Assembly: GCA_934229785.1 (NCBI GenBank)
Contig: CAKQEA010000005.1
Location: 62,001 to 126,000, forward strand
Source of the DNA: an uncultured Anaeroplasmataceae bacterium
GTDB taxonomy: Bacteria; Bacillota_I; Bacilli_A; Acholeplasmatales; Anaeroplasmataceae
DNA: 64,000 bases
Direction: 5' to 3'
Shown: positions 25,827-35,704 of the stretch, piece after piece
Layout: the number at the start of each line of letters is the position of its first letter
How positions within the stretch are numbered: position 1 is the stretch's first letter
Position numbers and translations under genes: made by a program
The notes under the pieces: generated by a model
Told to the model about the DNA's origin: nothing
Databases searched by the model: none
The model's input: only the letters and a program-made list of their open reading frames with translations

Positions 25827-26930
25827 TTAGCCCCCCATTACACACTTTAGCATTTCAAACGCTGCTATAATAGTATCATCCATATCATAATATTTATAGC
25901 CACCAAGTCTTCCACCAAAATAAACATTTGTTTTATTTGCTAGCTCTTTATATTTTAAATATAATTCGTTATTTTTTTCATTATTTACTGGATAATATGG
26001 CTCATCACCTAGCTTCCATGCTTTTGAATATTCCTTTGATATAACTGTTTTTGGACTTGTTGTATCAAATTCAAAGTGCTTATGTTCAATTATACGAGTA
26101 TAGGGTATTTCATATTCTGTATAATTAATTACTGCGTTTCCTTGATAATTATTACAATTTATGATTTCAGTTTCAAAGCTAACTGTTCTATATTCTAAAG
26201 GACCGTAGCAGTAATCAAAATACTCATCGATTTGTCCTGTATAAATTATATTTTTAGCTATAGCTAATAATTCATCTTTATTTTTAAAGAAATCACAATT
26301 TAATCTTACATCACATTGTGATAGCATTTTTTCAATAATTTGAGTATAACCACCAATAGGAATACCTTGATATCTATCATTAAAATAGTTGTTATCAAAT
26401 GTGAATCTTACTGGTAAGCGTTTGATGATAAAAGCTGGTAGATTTTTACAGTTTGTCCCCCATTGCTTAGCTGTATAGCCTTTGATTAATTTCTCATAAA
26501 TTGTAGGACCTACTAAATTAATTGCTTGTTCCTCTAAATTTTTAGGATTTAAAACATTGTAGGCCTTCTTTTCCTCTTCAATACGATTTAAAGCCTCTTG
26601 TGGTGTAAATACATCAGGCCAAAGCTTTGTAAATGTATTCATATTAAATGGTAAATTATAGCATTCATTTTTATACCTTGCTATAGGCTGATTGATATAG
26701 TTGTTAAATTCCGCAAATTGGTTAATATATTCCCATACCCATTTTTCACTTGTATGGAAAATATGAGCACCATATTCATGTACATTTATACCTTCTATAT
26801 TTTTAGTATAAATATTTCCTGCAATATGACCTCTTTTGTCTATGACTAAGCATTTTTTTCCTTTTTTTGTTAATTCGAAGGCGCAAACTGCACCATATAG
26901 TCCTGCTCCTACTATTAAATAATCATACAT
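25827..26930 (-). CDS. glf: UDP-galactopyranose mutase (locus A copy)
   Basis: 367-residue flavoenzyme. The N-terminal FAD motif is YLIVGAGLYGAVCA with DKRGHIAGN following. Other family features are HEYGAHIFHTS, PFNMNTFTKLW, YTAKQWG, RLPVRFTFDNNYFND and GGRLGGYKYYDMDD at the C-terminus. It converts UDP-galactopyranose to UDP-galactofuranose, so the polymer probably contains Galf. A second, highly similar copy is at 51115-52209. AAGGAG precedes the ATG. Confidence 0.96.
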   Translation of the reverse strand: MYDYLIVGAGLYGAVCAFELTKKGKKCLVIDKRGHIAGNIYTKNIEGINVHEYGAHIFHTSEKWVWEYINQFAEFNNYINQPIARYKNECYNLPFNMNTFTKLWPDVFTPQEALNRIEEEKKAYNVLNPKNLEEQAINLVGPTIYEKLIKGYTAKQWGTNCKNLPAFIIKRLPVRFTFDNNYFNDRYQGIPIGGYTQIIEKMLSQCDVRLNCDFFKNKDELLAIAKNIIYTGQIDEYFDYCYGPLEYRTVSFETEIINCNNYQGNAVINYTEYEIPYTRIIEHKHFEFDTTSPKTVISKEYSKAWKLGDEPYYPVNNEKNNELYLKYKELANKTNVYFGGRLGGYKYYDMDDTIIAAFEMLKCVMGG

Positions 26931-27398
26931 AGTAAATTACTCCTTTTTTAAATTTATACGTTTTATTAAATTTAAATTAATTTTATAATTTAATATAAGG
27001 CAATTAAATGTAAATCAAATATTAAAAATAATCATTTTTATATTTGTAACATGGAAAACTCATCAATATTATAACTAATAAAATTTTAACTAACTATACT
27101 TTTTTATTAAGACATCAATTAAATACAATCTATCTTTCTGATAAATTTCCATATTATCGTTGTTCTTGTGTACTATAATCAGCTATATCAATTTTGGTTT
27201 GTTTACTAAAAATTTTGAATATCTATTCATGATAGTTATCAAAGTACTTCTTTTTGCAAATCATATTCAACAAATCTGATTTTTTCCATTCATCGCTATG
27301 GACTTTCTCTACCATTAGCACTTACTAAGAATGATAATAATTTTTAGGTACTTCGTTGTCAACTGCCTTATATTGTGCAAAAAATATTTTAATTACCA
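26931..27398 (-). other. Non-coding gap with a decayed reading frame
   Basis: No intact gene. On the minus strand, from about 27395 leftward, a frame reads IKIFFAQYKAVDNEVPKNYY, which resembles the start of the DUF4422 protein at 29547-30287 (MKIFVCTHKKIDNKLPKNYE). It then meets stops but continues in frame with VEKVHSDEWKKSDLL and KKKYFDNYH. This looks like a heavily decayed glycosyltransferase gene; the assignment is tentative. Confidence 0.4.
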
Positions 27399-28151
27399 TT
27401 AGATTTCCTTCCTTTGTTTTAAGTAAACTTTATAATAAGGAGTTTTTTTTATACACTTTTTATGGCCAAAATATGAAATTATTTTTCTTGGTAAAATTTT
27501 TTTTAAAATTAATTTAGGCAAACTTGCTTTCTCATCCGACCATGATCCAGCACAATGATGCTCTGCATATCCTCCTGGCTTTCTTTTACTAGTTATTTTA
27601 TATCTTTCAAAATAATCTTTTGGGTATAATTCAATTCCACACTCTAAAGATTGTCTTTTTCCTGATAATCTAAAATCCTTAAAGTTATCTATAAAATATT
27701 TTGTTATCCAATCATTAGATACTGTAAATGTGTGTAATTTATCATAATCTGAAAGAAGTATTTCTAACCAGTCTTTAATAATAGGATTATTAGGCTCTGT
27801 TCCAATCATTGCTGTACCAATTGAAGTGTCAAAAATATACCCCATAAACATTTTATAATTTAGGAATTCAGAAATAGGCTTTAGCATTTCAACATCAGTA
27901 TCAATATAAATCCCACCAAATTTATATAATACTGTAAATCTAAAGTAGTCTGCTAAAAAGCCATATTTTCTTTTTTCTAAGCAATCTCGAACAAATAATG
28001 AATCATCATAATATTCTTCAAAATCCTTATCTGTCCACACCTTAACTTCAAAATCTGGATTCAATTTTCTCCAGCCTTCAATATAATTTTTATAAACTTG
28101 TGGCATTTCTGCACTACCAAGCCAACAAGCATGAATAATTTTTGGTATCAT
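27399..28151 (-). CDS. GT32-type glycosyltransferase (DXD sugar-binding family)
   Basis: 250 residues. It starts with IPKIIHACWLGSAEMP, the usual opening of this family, and has KRKYGFLADYFRFTVLYKFG then GGIYIDTDVEML with the DXD metal/nucleotide motif near residue 90. The C-terminus has AEHHCAGSWSDE, also typical. It adds a hexose in the assembly of the repeat unit; donor and acceptor are unknown. A degraded relative lies at 30343-30972. Confidence 0.9.
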   Translation of the reverse strand: MIPKIIHACWLGSAEMPQVYKNYIEGWRKLNPDFEVKVWTDKDFEEYYDDSLFVRDCLEKRKYGFLADYFRFTVLYKFGGIYIDTDVEMLKPISEFLNYKMFMGYIFDTSIGTAMIGTEPNNPIIKDWLEILLSDYDKLHTFTVSNDWITKYFIDNFKDFRLSGKRQSLECGIELYPKDYFERYKITSKRKPGGYAEHHCAGSWSDEKASLPKLILKKILPRKIISYFGHKKCIKKTPYYKVYLKQRKEI

Positions 28152-28358
28152 ATTTTTTACTCCTTTACTATTACATCATAAATAATTTTGCAGTACTTTT
28201 CCAACTTCAAGTACTTGTTAATCTTATTCTTTCGCTCTCACTAATCAAATTTAAGTTACTTAAACCAATTTGATTATCATAATCATATGGATCAAAATAA
28301 TTTGCACTTATTTGAGCAAATATAAAAACATTTAATTATTAAGTTTAAAATAATATTA

Positions 28359-29525
28359 TCATCCAATATTAAAAAATATAGTTTTATAAGGTAATACTTG
28401 GTAATATCCCTTCATTACTATGTAGTAATAAAAGTACATAAAGTATACACCAAAATATGTTAATAATAAGCAGTATCGATTCGTATTTATTTTAATCTTA
28501 TAACATAAATATGGAATTAATAAAACATTGTATATCAAAAAGAAAAAAGCAATTCTTGAAATCATTTCTGATATTGGAATAAATATAGATAAGTATGATA
28601 CTAAAAAATAAAAGAATTGCATGCACAACAAAACCCAAGCCGATTTATCTTTTTTTCTATCTTTATAAAGTACAACAAAGGCAAGTACTAATACAAAAAA
28701 GCCATAAATAATATTGATTGTTGTTGTTTGTCCATTATTAAATGAACTTTCAATAAAATACGAATATTTTGTATTGCTAATTATTATTAACAATATTTTT
28801 GCTATAAAGCCTAATCCAACTGTAAGCACAATAGCTATAGACAAAAAATGTTTCTTAACAAATTTCCAGTTAATAAAAATATAAACAGGTATTAACAACA
28901 AACTGGAATAATGAAAAATACATGCAATAAGATCATAAATTAAAAATTCGGTAAAATTATTTTTTCTAATATGTTTATATGAAGCTAGCATTATTACAGC
29001 TGAAATAGCTTGTCTAACATTATTTAAAGAGAAAAAATAAATACATGCAAAAAATACAACTGCTAATGAAATAATTGGATTTTTAGAGTAATCATAAATG
29101 CACTTAAATAAAACACCAACAAATAAGGCACTCGTAATTACAAACAACCATGTAGCGTTATGAGTAAATAATTGTATAAATTTATTTAAATATACAAATC
29201 CAATCTCCGTATATGCATTTTCACCATTTAAAATTTTAATAAAATTTGGATAGTAAGTGTACATATAGTCAGTTCCTACATCATAACGTATTGCACCAAC
29301 AACAAATAAAGGTATAGCACTTAAAGTAGCAAAAATGTAAAATTTTCTTTTTGTTGCTTTAAGTTTTTTCAACATTAAAGTATGTTTTTTACTTTGACAA
29401 TATAAAGTATCTTCTTTTTCATTATATTTATTTAATTTGTACATCTTTTTATATACTCTTTTATATTCCATTGCAAAAAGCATAAATATTAATGTTATTA
29501 ACATTGCCAAAATATAAATATACAT
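28359..29525 (-). CDS. EpsG family polysaccharide polymerase
   Basis: 388 residues with about 10 membrane helices. Family features are GAIRYDVGTDYMYTYYPNF near residue 80, TEIGFVYLNKFI near 108, and SLNNVRQAISAVIMLA near 165. EpsG proteins are thought to be Wzy-like polymerases that join repeat units outside the membrane. AAAGGAG precedes the start. The 207-base gap downstream, before the GT32 gene, has no recognised feature. Confidence 0.88.
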   Translation of the reverse strand: MYIYILAMLITLIFMLFAMEYKRVYKKMYKLNKYNEKEDTLYCQSKKHTLMLKKLKATKRKFYIFATLSAIPLFVVGAIRYDVGTDYMYTYYPNFIKILNGENAYTEIGFVYLNKFIQLFTHNATWLFVITSALFVGVLFKCIYDYSKNPIISLAVVFFACIYFFSLNNVRQAISAVIMLASYKHIRKNNFTEFLIYDLIACIFHYSSLLLIPVYIFINWKFVKKHFLSIAIVLTVGLGFIAKILLIIISNTKYSYFIESSFNNGQTTTINIIYGFFVLVLAFVVLYKDRKKDKSAWVLLCMQFFYFLVSYLSIFIPISEMISRIAFFFLIYNVLLIPYLCYKIKINTNRYCLLLTYFGVYFMYFYYYIVMKGYYQVLPYKTIFFNIG

Positions 29526-29546
29526 ACTTTTTCTCCTTTATAAATT

Positions 29547-30287
29547 TTATTTCAATAATCTTTTCATCTTATTTTTAAACGTAACATACATACGTTCTCC
29601 AACTATATGAGTTGAATAGCAAAATGTTTTAAAATTATTTTTCTTTACATAAACCGTAAATAAACGTTCACTTAAAAAACCATATAAACGTTGTTGCTGA
29701 ATAGTATACCCAGTCATATCAACTTTCTTTTCAAGGTCAAATAAAATTTCAAACAACCATTTGTAGTAGTCATTCCATTTTTGCTTTGTAGTTATAAACA
29801 TATTTAGCAAATATGTTTCATTACCATTCATAACCTCATCAAACGCTACAAGATATTCTGGGCATATTTTTAAAATGCTTTCGCGCAATAAATCAAAATC
29901 ATGTTCAGAAACATTTATCAATAAATGTTCTTTAACTGTCTCCTTAGTTTTAAATAATTTCGGTGTAATAAAATCATATTTACCTAATTTTTTTTCGATA
30001 GTTGGTGAATTAACATAACTTTTAATTGAAGAAGAAAATTTATTAGTAGTAAAAAATCTTCTATAGTGTGCTAAGCCTACAATTTCTTCGTCCTTTACAT
30101 TTTTCCAAATATAATAACAGGCTGTTAACTCACAAAAATAAGGATTCTTAACTGAGATATTATCTTCACAGTCAGCATCAGTTAAAGGGTATTGCTTTCC
30201 ATTGTTTAATGCATTAACCTGAATATATTCGTAATTTTTTGGTAATTTATTATCTATTTTCTTATGAGTACAAACAAAAATTTTCAT
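29547..30287 (-). CDS. DUF4422 capsular polysaccharide glycosyltransferase-like protein
   Basis: About 246 residues. It opens MKIFVCTHKKIDNKLPKNYE and has DNISVKNPYFCELTACYYIW followed by VGLAHYRRFF near residues 45-80, the signature of DUF4422 proteins found in capsule loci. Members are considered glycosyltransferases but few are characterised. The second ATG (30287) has better spacing from GGAG than the first (30290). Confidence 0.85.
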   Translation of the reverse strand: MKIFVCTHKKIDNKLPKNYEYIQVNALNNGKQYPLTDADCEDNISVKNPYFCELTACYYIWKNVKDEEIVGLAHYRRFFTTNKFSSSIKSYVNSPTIEKKLGKYDFITPKLFKTKETVKEHLLINVSEHDFDLLRESILKICPEYLVAFDEVMNGNETYLLNMFITTKQKWNDYYKWLFEILFDLEKKVDMTGYTIQQQRLYGFLSERLFTVYVKKNNFKTFCYSTHIVGERMYVTFKNKMKRLLK

Positions 30288-30342
30288 CATTTACTCCTTT
30301 ATTTCCTTCTTATATCTTTAATAAAAAGATATTTTTTAGTAG

Positions 30343-30972
30343 TTATTTTGCCTCAAATATGATAATACTTTTTTTGAAATTAACTTTTTAAAAATTATCT
30401 TATACTTTAGCAATTTTTCATCATACCTAGAATCATAGCACTGGTGTTCTCCATTATTTTTTTTAGATATTTTGCATCTTTTAAAACAATCTTTTGGAAA
30501 TGCTACTATTCAACATTTTAAAAATTGTCTCTTTCAGTTTAATTTAAAATCATCAAAATTATCTAAAAATAGTAAATTTTCATTTTTCAAAGTAATCATT
30601 TTTAATCTATTTAACCATTTAAGCATTACTGGCTTCTTCGCTTCAGTTCCAAATGTAGCTGTTTTTAATAAAAAACCATATGTAAATTCAATAAACATTT
30701 TACAATTTAGGGTCAAAGTATTTAAACATATCAAACTCAACCAAATTCATATAAAACTATAAATCTAAAAAATCACTCAAAATGTCATATTTTTTCTTTA
30801 TACAATCTTTAACAAGTTTTGAATCATAATAATACTTAGAAAATATCTCATCTTTCTAAATTCTAACATCATAGTCTAGATTCAATTTTTTCAACCTTCT
30901 ATATTATTAAGTTTGTTTATTAGGCATATTTGCTTGCCCTAACCCAAAAGCATGAATTATCTTTGAAACCAT
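30343..30972 (-). pseudogene. Decayed GT32-type glycosyltransferase
   Basis: The minus-strand reading begins MVSKIIHAFGLGQANMPN, clearly like the intact GT32 gene at 27399-28151. It keeps pieces such as KYYYDSKLVKDCIKKKYDIL and, at the end, GEHQCYDSRYDEKLL followed by LISKKVLSYL. Several stop codons and frame changes interrupt it. It occupies the gap between the DUF4422 gene and the GT4 gene, so it was once part of the operon. Confidence 0.8.
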
Positions 30973-30983
30973 AAAATTTATCC

Positions 30984-32009
30984 TTATTTGATCATGCAGT
31001 TAATAATCTTTTCAAAAGCATGTTTGTATGAATATTTCTCTAAAACTTCAGTTCTTAATTGAGAAACATTACAATCAGTTTCTTCTAATTTTTTTAATAA
31101 ATCTTCTGAATTTCCTTTTTTAAAAAATTCCACATCTAAACCAGTATATATTTCTTTAAATACCTCAATATCACTTATAATTGGTTTTGTTTGTAAAAAC
31201 AACGCCTCAAGTGGTGGAATACCAAATCCCTCATAAAAACTTGGCTGAACAAGAAACTTAGCTTTTGAAATATAATCAAATAAAACATCATCGTTAACTT
31301 TACCAGTAAAACAAACATTTTCGTTTTTAACATATTTTTCAATAATGTTGTCTTTTGTTCTGAAATTTGAATATTCACCAACAAGATATACTTTGTAATC
31401 AGTTTTCTCAACTGCATTTAAAAGCACTGAAAGCCCTTTATGCTTTTTTATATTTCCAACATATATAATGTAATTTTCTTTTTCAATTTTTTTATTTGAT
31501 TTTTTATATTCAATAATTGATTTGGATAACCCATTGTATATTGTAATAATTTCAGTTTTACATTTTGGAAAATGATATTTAATTCTAGATTTAGTAAATT
31601 CTGAAACTGTAAATATTTTTTTTGATAAATGTATGCAACGTTTATAAAAATGCATTTTTATAATTTTATCTATCAAATTATTTGTTGAATCTTTATAATC
31701 AAGAAACATTAAATCATGAATCATTGTATATGCAGGTATTTTTAAACCATATGGAATAATAAAATTTGGGGTAAAAAATAAATCATATTTATTTATGGTT
31801 TTATCAATAAATAATCCATTTTTTGAAACTGGTGATTCATCATTAGAAATAATGTTTTTTTCTATACCATATTTACTTAATTTATTTGGATTTCCCCAAT
31901 AATAAAACTCATATTCAGATGAAAAACTAATGTTTTGTAAATATCCTTCTAAGACACGTCCTATTCCAGACATACCTAAATATCTACAATCTATAACAAT
32001 TTTTTTCAC
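30984..32009 (-). CDS. GT4 family glycosyltransferase
   Basis: 341 residues, GT-B fold. The N-terminus has VIDCRYLGMSGIGRVLEGYL; the C-terminal donor domain has YVGNIKKHKGL near residue 180 and QPSFYEGFGIPPLEAL near 250, with the E-x7-E motif. A retaining transferase of the repeat-unit pathway, possibly a mannosyltransferase given the GDP-mannose genes directly upstream. The start is GTG at 32009. Confidence 0.88.
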   Translation of the reverse strand: MKKIVIDCRYLGMSGIGRVLEGYLQNISFSSEYEFYYWGNPNKLSKYGIEKNIISNDESPVSKNGLFIDKTINKYDLFFTPNFIIPYGLKIPAYTMIHDLMFLDYKDSTNNLIDKIIKMHFYKRCIHLSKKIFTVSEFTKSRIKYHFPKCKTEIITIYNGLSKSIIEYKKSNKKIEKENYIIYVGNIKKHKGLSVLLNAVEKTDYKVYLVGEYSNFRTKDNIIEKYVKNENVCFTGKVNDDVLFDYISKAKFLVQPSFYEGFGIPPLEALFLQTKPIISDIEVFKEIYTGLDVEFFKKGNSEDLLKKLEETDCNVSQLRTEVLEKYSYKHAFEKIINCMIK

Positions 32010-32021
32010 AAAATCACCACT

Positions 32022-33071
32022 TTATAATAATTTTAATATTTTCTTTATATCTTGATTTTTACTTTTATCACAAATCAAAATATTATCCTTTGTTAATGCA
32101 ACTATCATATTATGTACCCCTAATAATGATACATTTTGATAATTTCCATCGCTAACAAGAATATTATTATTTGAATCAACTGAAATACAATTAATTTTTC
32201 TAATAACATTATTATTTTCATCTTTGTCAAATAATTCTTCAAATGCAAGATAATTTCCAACATCATTCCAACCAAATTCAGAAGGAATCACTACTATATT
32301 ATCAGCATGCTCCATAACCGCAAAATCAATTGATTTTTTTTCAAACAATTGAAAATCATCTTTAACTAATTCGGCAGTTTTTACTCCTTCATTTTTATCA
32401 ATCTTATTAGAAATTAAATTAATAGTACTATAATGATTAGGACTATATTTCTTTAAAGCATTTATTATTGTGTCATATTTAAAAATAAACATTCCACTAT
32501 TCCATAAATACTTACCTGATTCAAAATATTCTTTTGCAATTTCATATTTTGGCTTTTCCTTGAATCCTAATGACTTAGTTGGAATCATTAATTTATTAGA
32601 TTCAACCTCAATATAGCCATAGCCTGTCTCAGGATATGTAGGTTTAATACCTAATGTAACTATATTATTCTTTTCTGCCTCTTTTTCAGCTATTTTAATT
32701 ACCTGTCTAAATGTCTCTTCATCAGAAATTAAGTGATCAGATGCCAATACACAAACAGTTGGATTATCATAATATTTAGAAATCATAGTTGATCCATATG
32801 CTATTGCTGCAGCAGTATCTCTAAATGCAGGTTCAATTATGATTCTTGAATCATCAATTTCAACTAAATCTGCCTTTAAAGCCGGAACCTGAATTTCATT
32901 TGTAGCAATAAAAATTCTATCTTTATCTACAAGTGGTAATATACGCTCATATGCCAATCTAATTAATGATTTGTCCGAAAATATTTTAAGCAATTGTTTG
33001 GGCTTCTCTTTTGTTGATAATGGCCAAAATCTCTCTCCACTACCACCAGCCATAATTAAAAATGTCAACAT
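32022..33071 (-). CDS. manC: Mannose-1-phosphate guanylyltransferase
   Basis: 349 residues. The nucleotide-binding start is LIMAGGSGERFWPLSTKEKP and PKQLLKIF, followed by EPAFRDTAAAIAYGS near residue 80, FKEKP near 170 and WNSGMFIFK near 190. It makes GDP-mannose from mannose-1-phosphate and GTP. The C-terminal phosphomannose isomerase domain found in some ManC proteins is absent; that activity is in the adjacent fusion gene. GGAGGG precedes the ATG; the gap to the upstream gene is two bases. Confidence 0.94.
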   Translation of the reverse strand: MLTFLIMAGGSGERFWPLSTKEKPKQLLKIFSDKSLIRLAYERILPLVDKDRIFIATNEIQVPALKADLVEIDDSRIIIEPAFRDTAAAIAYGSTMISKYYDNPTVCVLASDHLISDEETFRQVIKIAEKEAEKNNIVTLGIKPTYPETGYGYIEVESNKLMIPTKSLGFKEKPKYEIAKEYFESGKYLWNSGMFIFKYDTIINALKKYSPNHYSTINLISNKIDKNEGVKTAELVKDDFQLFEKKSIDFAVMEHADNIVVIPSEFGWNDVGNYLAFEELFDKDENNNVIRKINCISVDSNNNILVSDGNYQNVSLLGVHNMIVALTKDNILICDKSKNQDIKKILKLL

Positions 33072-33073
33072 TA

Positions 33074-34966
33074 TTATCCCTCCATTAATGAATCAATTAA
33101 TTTATTAATATCATATTTAAATTTGTATCCTGTTTTAGAGATAAATTTTGTTGAATCACCAACCAAAACCTTGGCATCATTAGGTCTTAAATATTTTGAA
33201 TTTACTTTAACCATTACTTCGTTTGTTTTTGTATTTATGGCAACTTCATCCAAACCTGTGCCAACCCAATTTAGCTTTATACCAACCTTATCATATGCTA
33301 AAGTTACAAATTCTCTAATCGTAAAAGACTCTCCTGTTGATATCACATAGTCCTCTGGCTTATCCTGTTGAAGTGATAGCCAAATCGCATTTGCATAATC
33401 TTCGGTATGTCCCCATTCACGCCTTGCATCTAAATTTCCAAGTTCTAACACTTCATTTTTATTATTCTTTAGGTGATCAATTATTTTCATAGAAACAAAT
33501 GATTTATCTCTAATTGGAGATTCATGGTTATAACAAATACCACTAACAACATACAAGTTATTTGTCTCTCTATAGCACTTACACATTTGGTATGCAAATA
33601 CCTTTGATACTGCATATGGAGATTTGGGATCTATTAATGTTTCTTCATTTTGAGGATAAACCTCACCTGAAAAAATATATGGTGAAGATAAACAAAATAT
33701 TTTTGTTCTAATTTCACTATTTTTTACAGCATCTAACAATCTCAAAGTTCCCAAAGAATTTACTTCTGTTGTATATTCTGGCATATCAAATGATATATCA
33801 ACATGTGATTGTGAAGCAAGATGATAAACCTCATCTGGCTTTACAGTTTCAATTATTCTATTTAAATTTGATCCATCAGTTAAATCACCAACATGTAAAA
33901 AATAATTTTCATTATTATTGAATTTATTAGTATATATACCATACGCTTGGGATTTAGACTGAATAAGACCATGAACCTCATAATTTTTTTCAAGTAACAA
34001 TTTAGTTAGATAATAACCATCCTGATTTGTCACTCCTGTAATCAAAGCAATTTTTCTCATTCTAAGGCGCTCCTTACTTTTTTCTTTTGGTATTACTGCC
34101 ATAATTTCTAGATTACCACTAAACGTAATTTTTGAAGTATTGGCAGTAAGAATAAAAGAATCACCTTTTTTTATTTTTGAATCATTAATTTTTCCTTCAC
34201 CAGAAATAATATAAAAAATTTCAAAACCCTTATTTTCATAATCCTGTGTTCCATTAACTATAAGCTTATACATATTAAAGTGACTATTTTTAAATGTATC
34301 TTGTTCTTTAAAATTATGTATTCTATTTTTAGAATTATTAAAATCTATAACATTTAATGAATCTTCAATATGTAACGCTCTAGCTGGTAATCTATTATAA
34401 TCATATAATCTATATGTAATGTCTGATGACTCTTGTACCTCAAGTAAAAATGTATCTTCATGAATTGCATGCACAGTTCCAGGCTCAACAATTATTAAAT
34501 CATCATTTTTTATATCTTTATTAATTAAATATTGTTCTATTAGCCCTTTATTTAATACATCTTTAAGTTCAATTTGATTTTTCAAATTTATACCAACTGT
34601 TATACTTTTAGCCTTTGTTTCAGGTAAAATATACCAGCATTCAAACTTTCCAAGTGAATTTTTTGTTTTTAAAGCATAATCATCATTTGGGTGTACTTGG
34701 ACACTTAATTTATCACTAGACGAAATAAGCTTTAATAATAAAGGGAATTCTTTTTCTTTAAAATCACCAAATAACTCTGGATGCTTATTCCAAACATGCC
34801 TCAATGTTTGGCCCTTATATCTACCATTTGTAATAATTGATGATTTATTCTTATACCCTGAAACTATCCAAGCTTCCCCAGTATGATCAGAGCAATCAAA
34901 CATTTTGTTTAGTTCATTTCCAGCCCATGGTTTAATCTCAAAATAAGGCTTAAGAAATAATATCAT
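33074..34966 (-). CDS. Fused mannose-6-phosphate isomerase / GDP-mannose 4,6-dehydratase-like protein
   Basis: 630 residues in one frame. Residues 1-300 are a class I phosphomannose isomerase (EIKPWAGNELNKMF, KLSVQVHPNDDYA with metal ligands, EPGTVHAIHEDTFLLEVQES). From about residue 303, MRKIALITGVTNQDGYYL starts a GDP-mannose 4,6-dehydratase-type short-chain dehydrogenase, with HVGDLTDGSNL, SHVDISFDMPEYT, SPYAVSKVFAYQ (Tyr/Lys pair), CYNHESP and REWGHTEDY. The usual dehydratase Thr/Ser-x-Glu motif reads SSPYIF, with tyrosine where the catalytic glutamate is expected. So the dehydratase activity is uncertain. With ManC it would feed GDP-mannose and perhaps a GDP-6-deoxyhexose into locus A. 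Confidence 0.87.
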   Translation of the reverse strand: MILFLKPYFEIKPWAGNELNKMFDCSDHTGEAWIVSGYKNKSSIITNGRYKGQTLRHVWNKHPELFGDFKEKEFPLLLKLISSSDKLSVQVHPNDDYALKTKNSLGKFECWYILPETKAKSITVGINLKNQIELKDVLNKGLIEQYLINKDIKNDDLIIVEPGTVHAIHEDTFLLEVQESSDITYRLYDYNRLPARALHIEDSLNVIDFNNSKNRIHNFKEQDTFKNSHFNMYKLIVNGTQDYENKGFEIFYIISGEGKINDSKIKKGDSFILTANTSKITFSGNLEIMAVIPKEKSKERLRMRKIALITGVTNQDGYYLTKLLLEKNYEVHGLIQSKSQAYGIYTNKFNNNENYFLHVGDLTDGSNLNRIIETVKPDEVYHLASQSHVDISFDMPEYTTEVNSLGTLRLLDAVKNSEIRTKIFCLSSPYIFSGEVYPQNEETLIDPKSPYAVSKVFAYQMCKCYRETNNLYVVSGICYNHESPIRDKSFVSMKIIDHLKNNKNEVLELGNLDARREWGHTEDYANAIWLSLQQDKPEDYVISTGESFTIREFVTLAYDKVGIKLNWVGTGLDEVAINTKTNEVMVKVNSKYLRPNDAKVLVGDSTKFISKTGYKFKYDINKLIDSLMEG

Positions 34967-34979
34967 ATTAATTCACTCC

Positions 34980-35654
34980 TTATTTAGCTCCATCGCTTTT
35001 AAATACTCCAATAACTGTATGCCATAAAATTCTTAAATCTAGCCAAAAGCCTCTTTTATAAACATAATATAATTCCATCTTAACTCTATCTTCATAAGAT
35101 GTATTACTTCTACCATGACTAGCCCAATAGCCTGTAAGACCTGGTCTAACACGCAATAATAACTTTTTTTCTTCTTCAGTATATTTTTCATTTAATTCTT
35201 CAACAAGCATTGGTCTCCAACCAACAACAGACATTTGACCAACAAAAATATTCCATAGCTGTGGTAATTCATCTAAAGAAGTTTTTCTTAAAATTTTACC
35301 AACCCTAGTAACTCTAGGATCATTTGTTACCTTATAATCTCTTTTATATTCCTCTAATTGTTCAGGCGTAAGTATTTCTTCAATTGGTCTTGGATCCATT
35401 CTCATTGATCTAAACTTCCATACTTTTATTACCTTACCATCTTTTCCAACACGCTCATGACCATAAAAGATTGGACCCTTTGATGAGCATTTAACAACAA
35501 TAGCTATAATAATAAACAACCACGAAAAAACAATCAAACCTAAACCTGAAGAAAAAATATCAAACAAACGTTTACAAAAAGAAAAGAAATACTTTTCCTT
35601 ATACATTGAAGAATCATATACTAAAGACAAACTTTCTTGAACTGATTTTCTCAT
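34980..35654 (-). CDS. Undecaprenyl-phosphate sugar-1-phosphate transferase (priming enzyme, locus A)
   Basis: 224 residues of the bacterial sugar transferase family. It has one N-terminal membrane helix (about 32-55), KRLFDIFSSGLGLIVF, then GHERVGKDGKVIKVWKFRSM, and the catalytic region LRKTSLDELPQLWNIFVGQM with VGWRPM. RPGLTGYWASHGRS is typical. It transfers the first sugar-phosphate to undecaprenyl phosphate. Its presence near the start of locus A, beside a second such enzyme in locus B, supports two separate repeat units. Confidence 0.93.
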   Translation of the reverse strand: MRKSVQESLSLVYDSSMYKEKYFFSFCKRLFDIFSSGLGLIVFSWLFIIIAIVVKCSSKGPIFYGHERVGKDGKVIKVWKFRSMRMDPRPIEEILTPEQLEEYKRDYKVTNDPRVTRVGKILRKTSLDELPQLWNIFVGQMSVVGWRPMLVEELNEKYTEEEKKLLLRVRPGLTGYWASHGRSNTSYEDRVKMELYYVYKRGFWLDLRILWHTVIGVFKSDGAK

Positions 35655-35704
35655 AAATAATAACCTCTATTCATATAAATAATTTTTAACTTAAAAATAC
35701 ACTC

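Noticed and set aside
30472..30762. Plus-strand open frame of 96 codons
   Set aside because: The minus strand here encodes recognisable GT32 fragments; the plus frame is a chance opening in decayed sequence.
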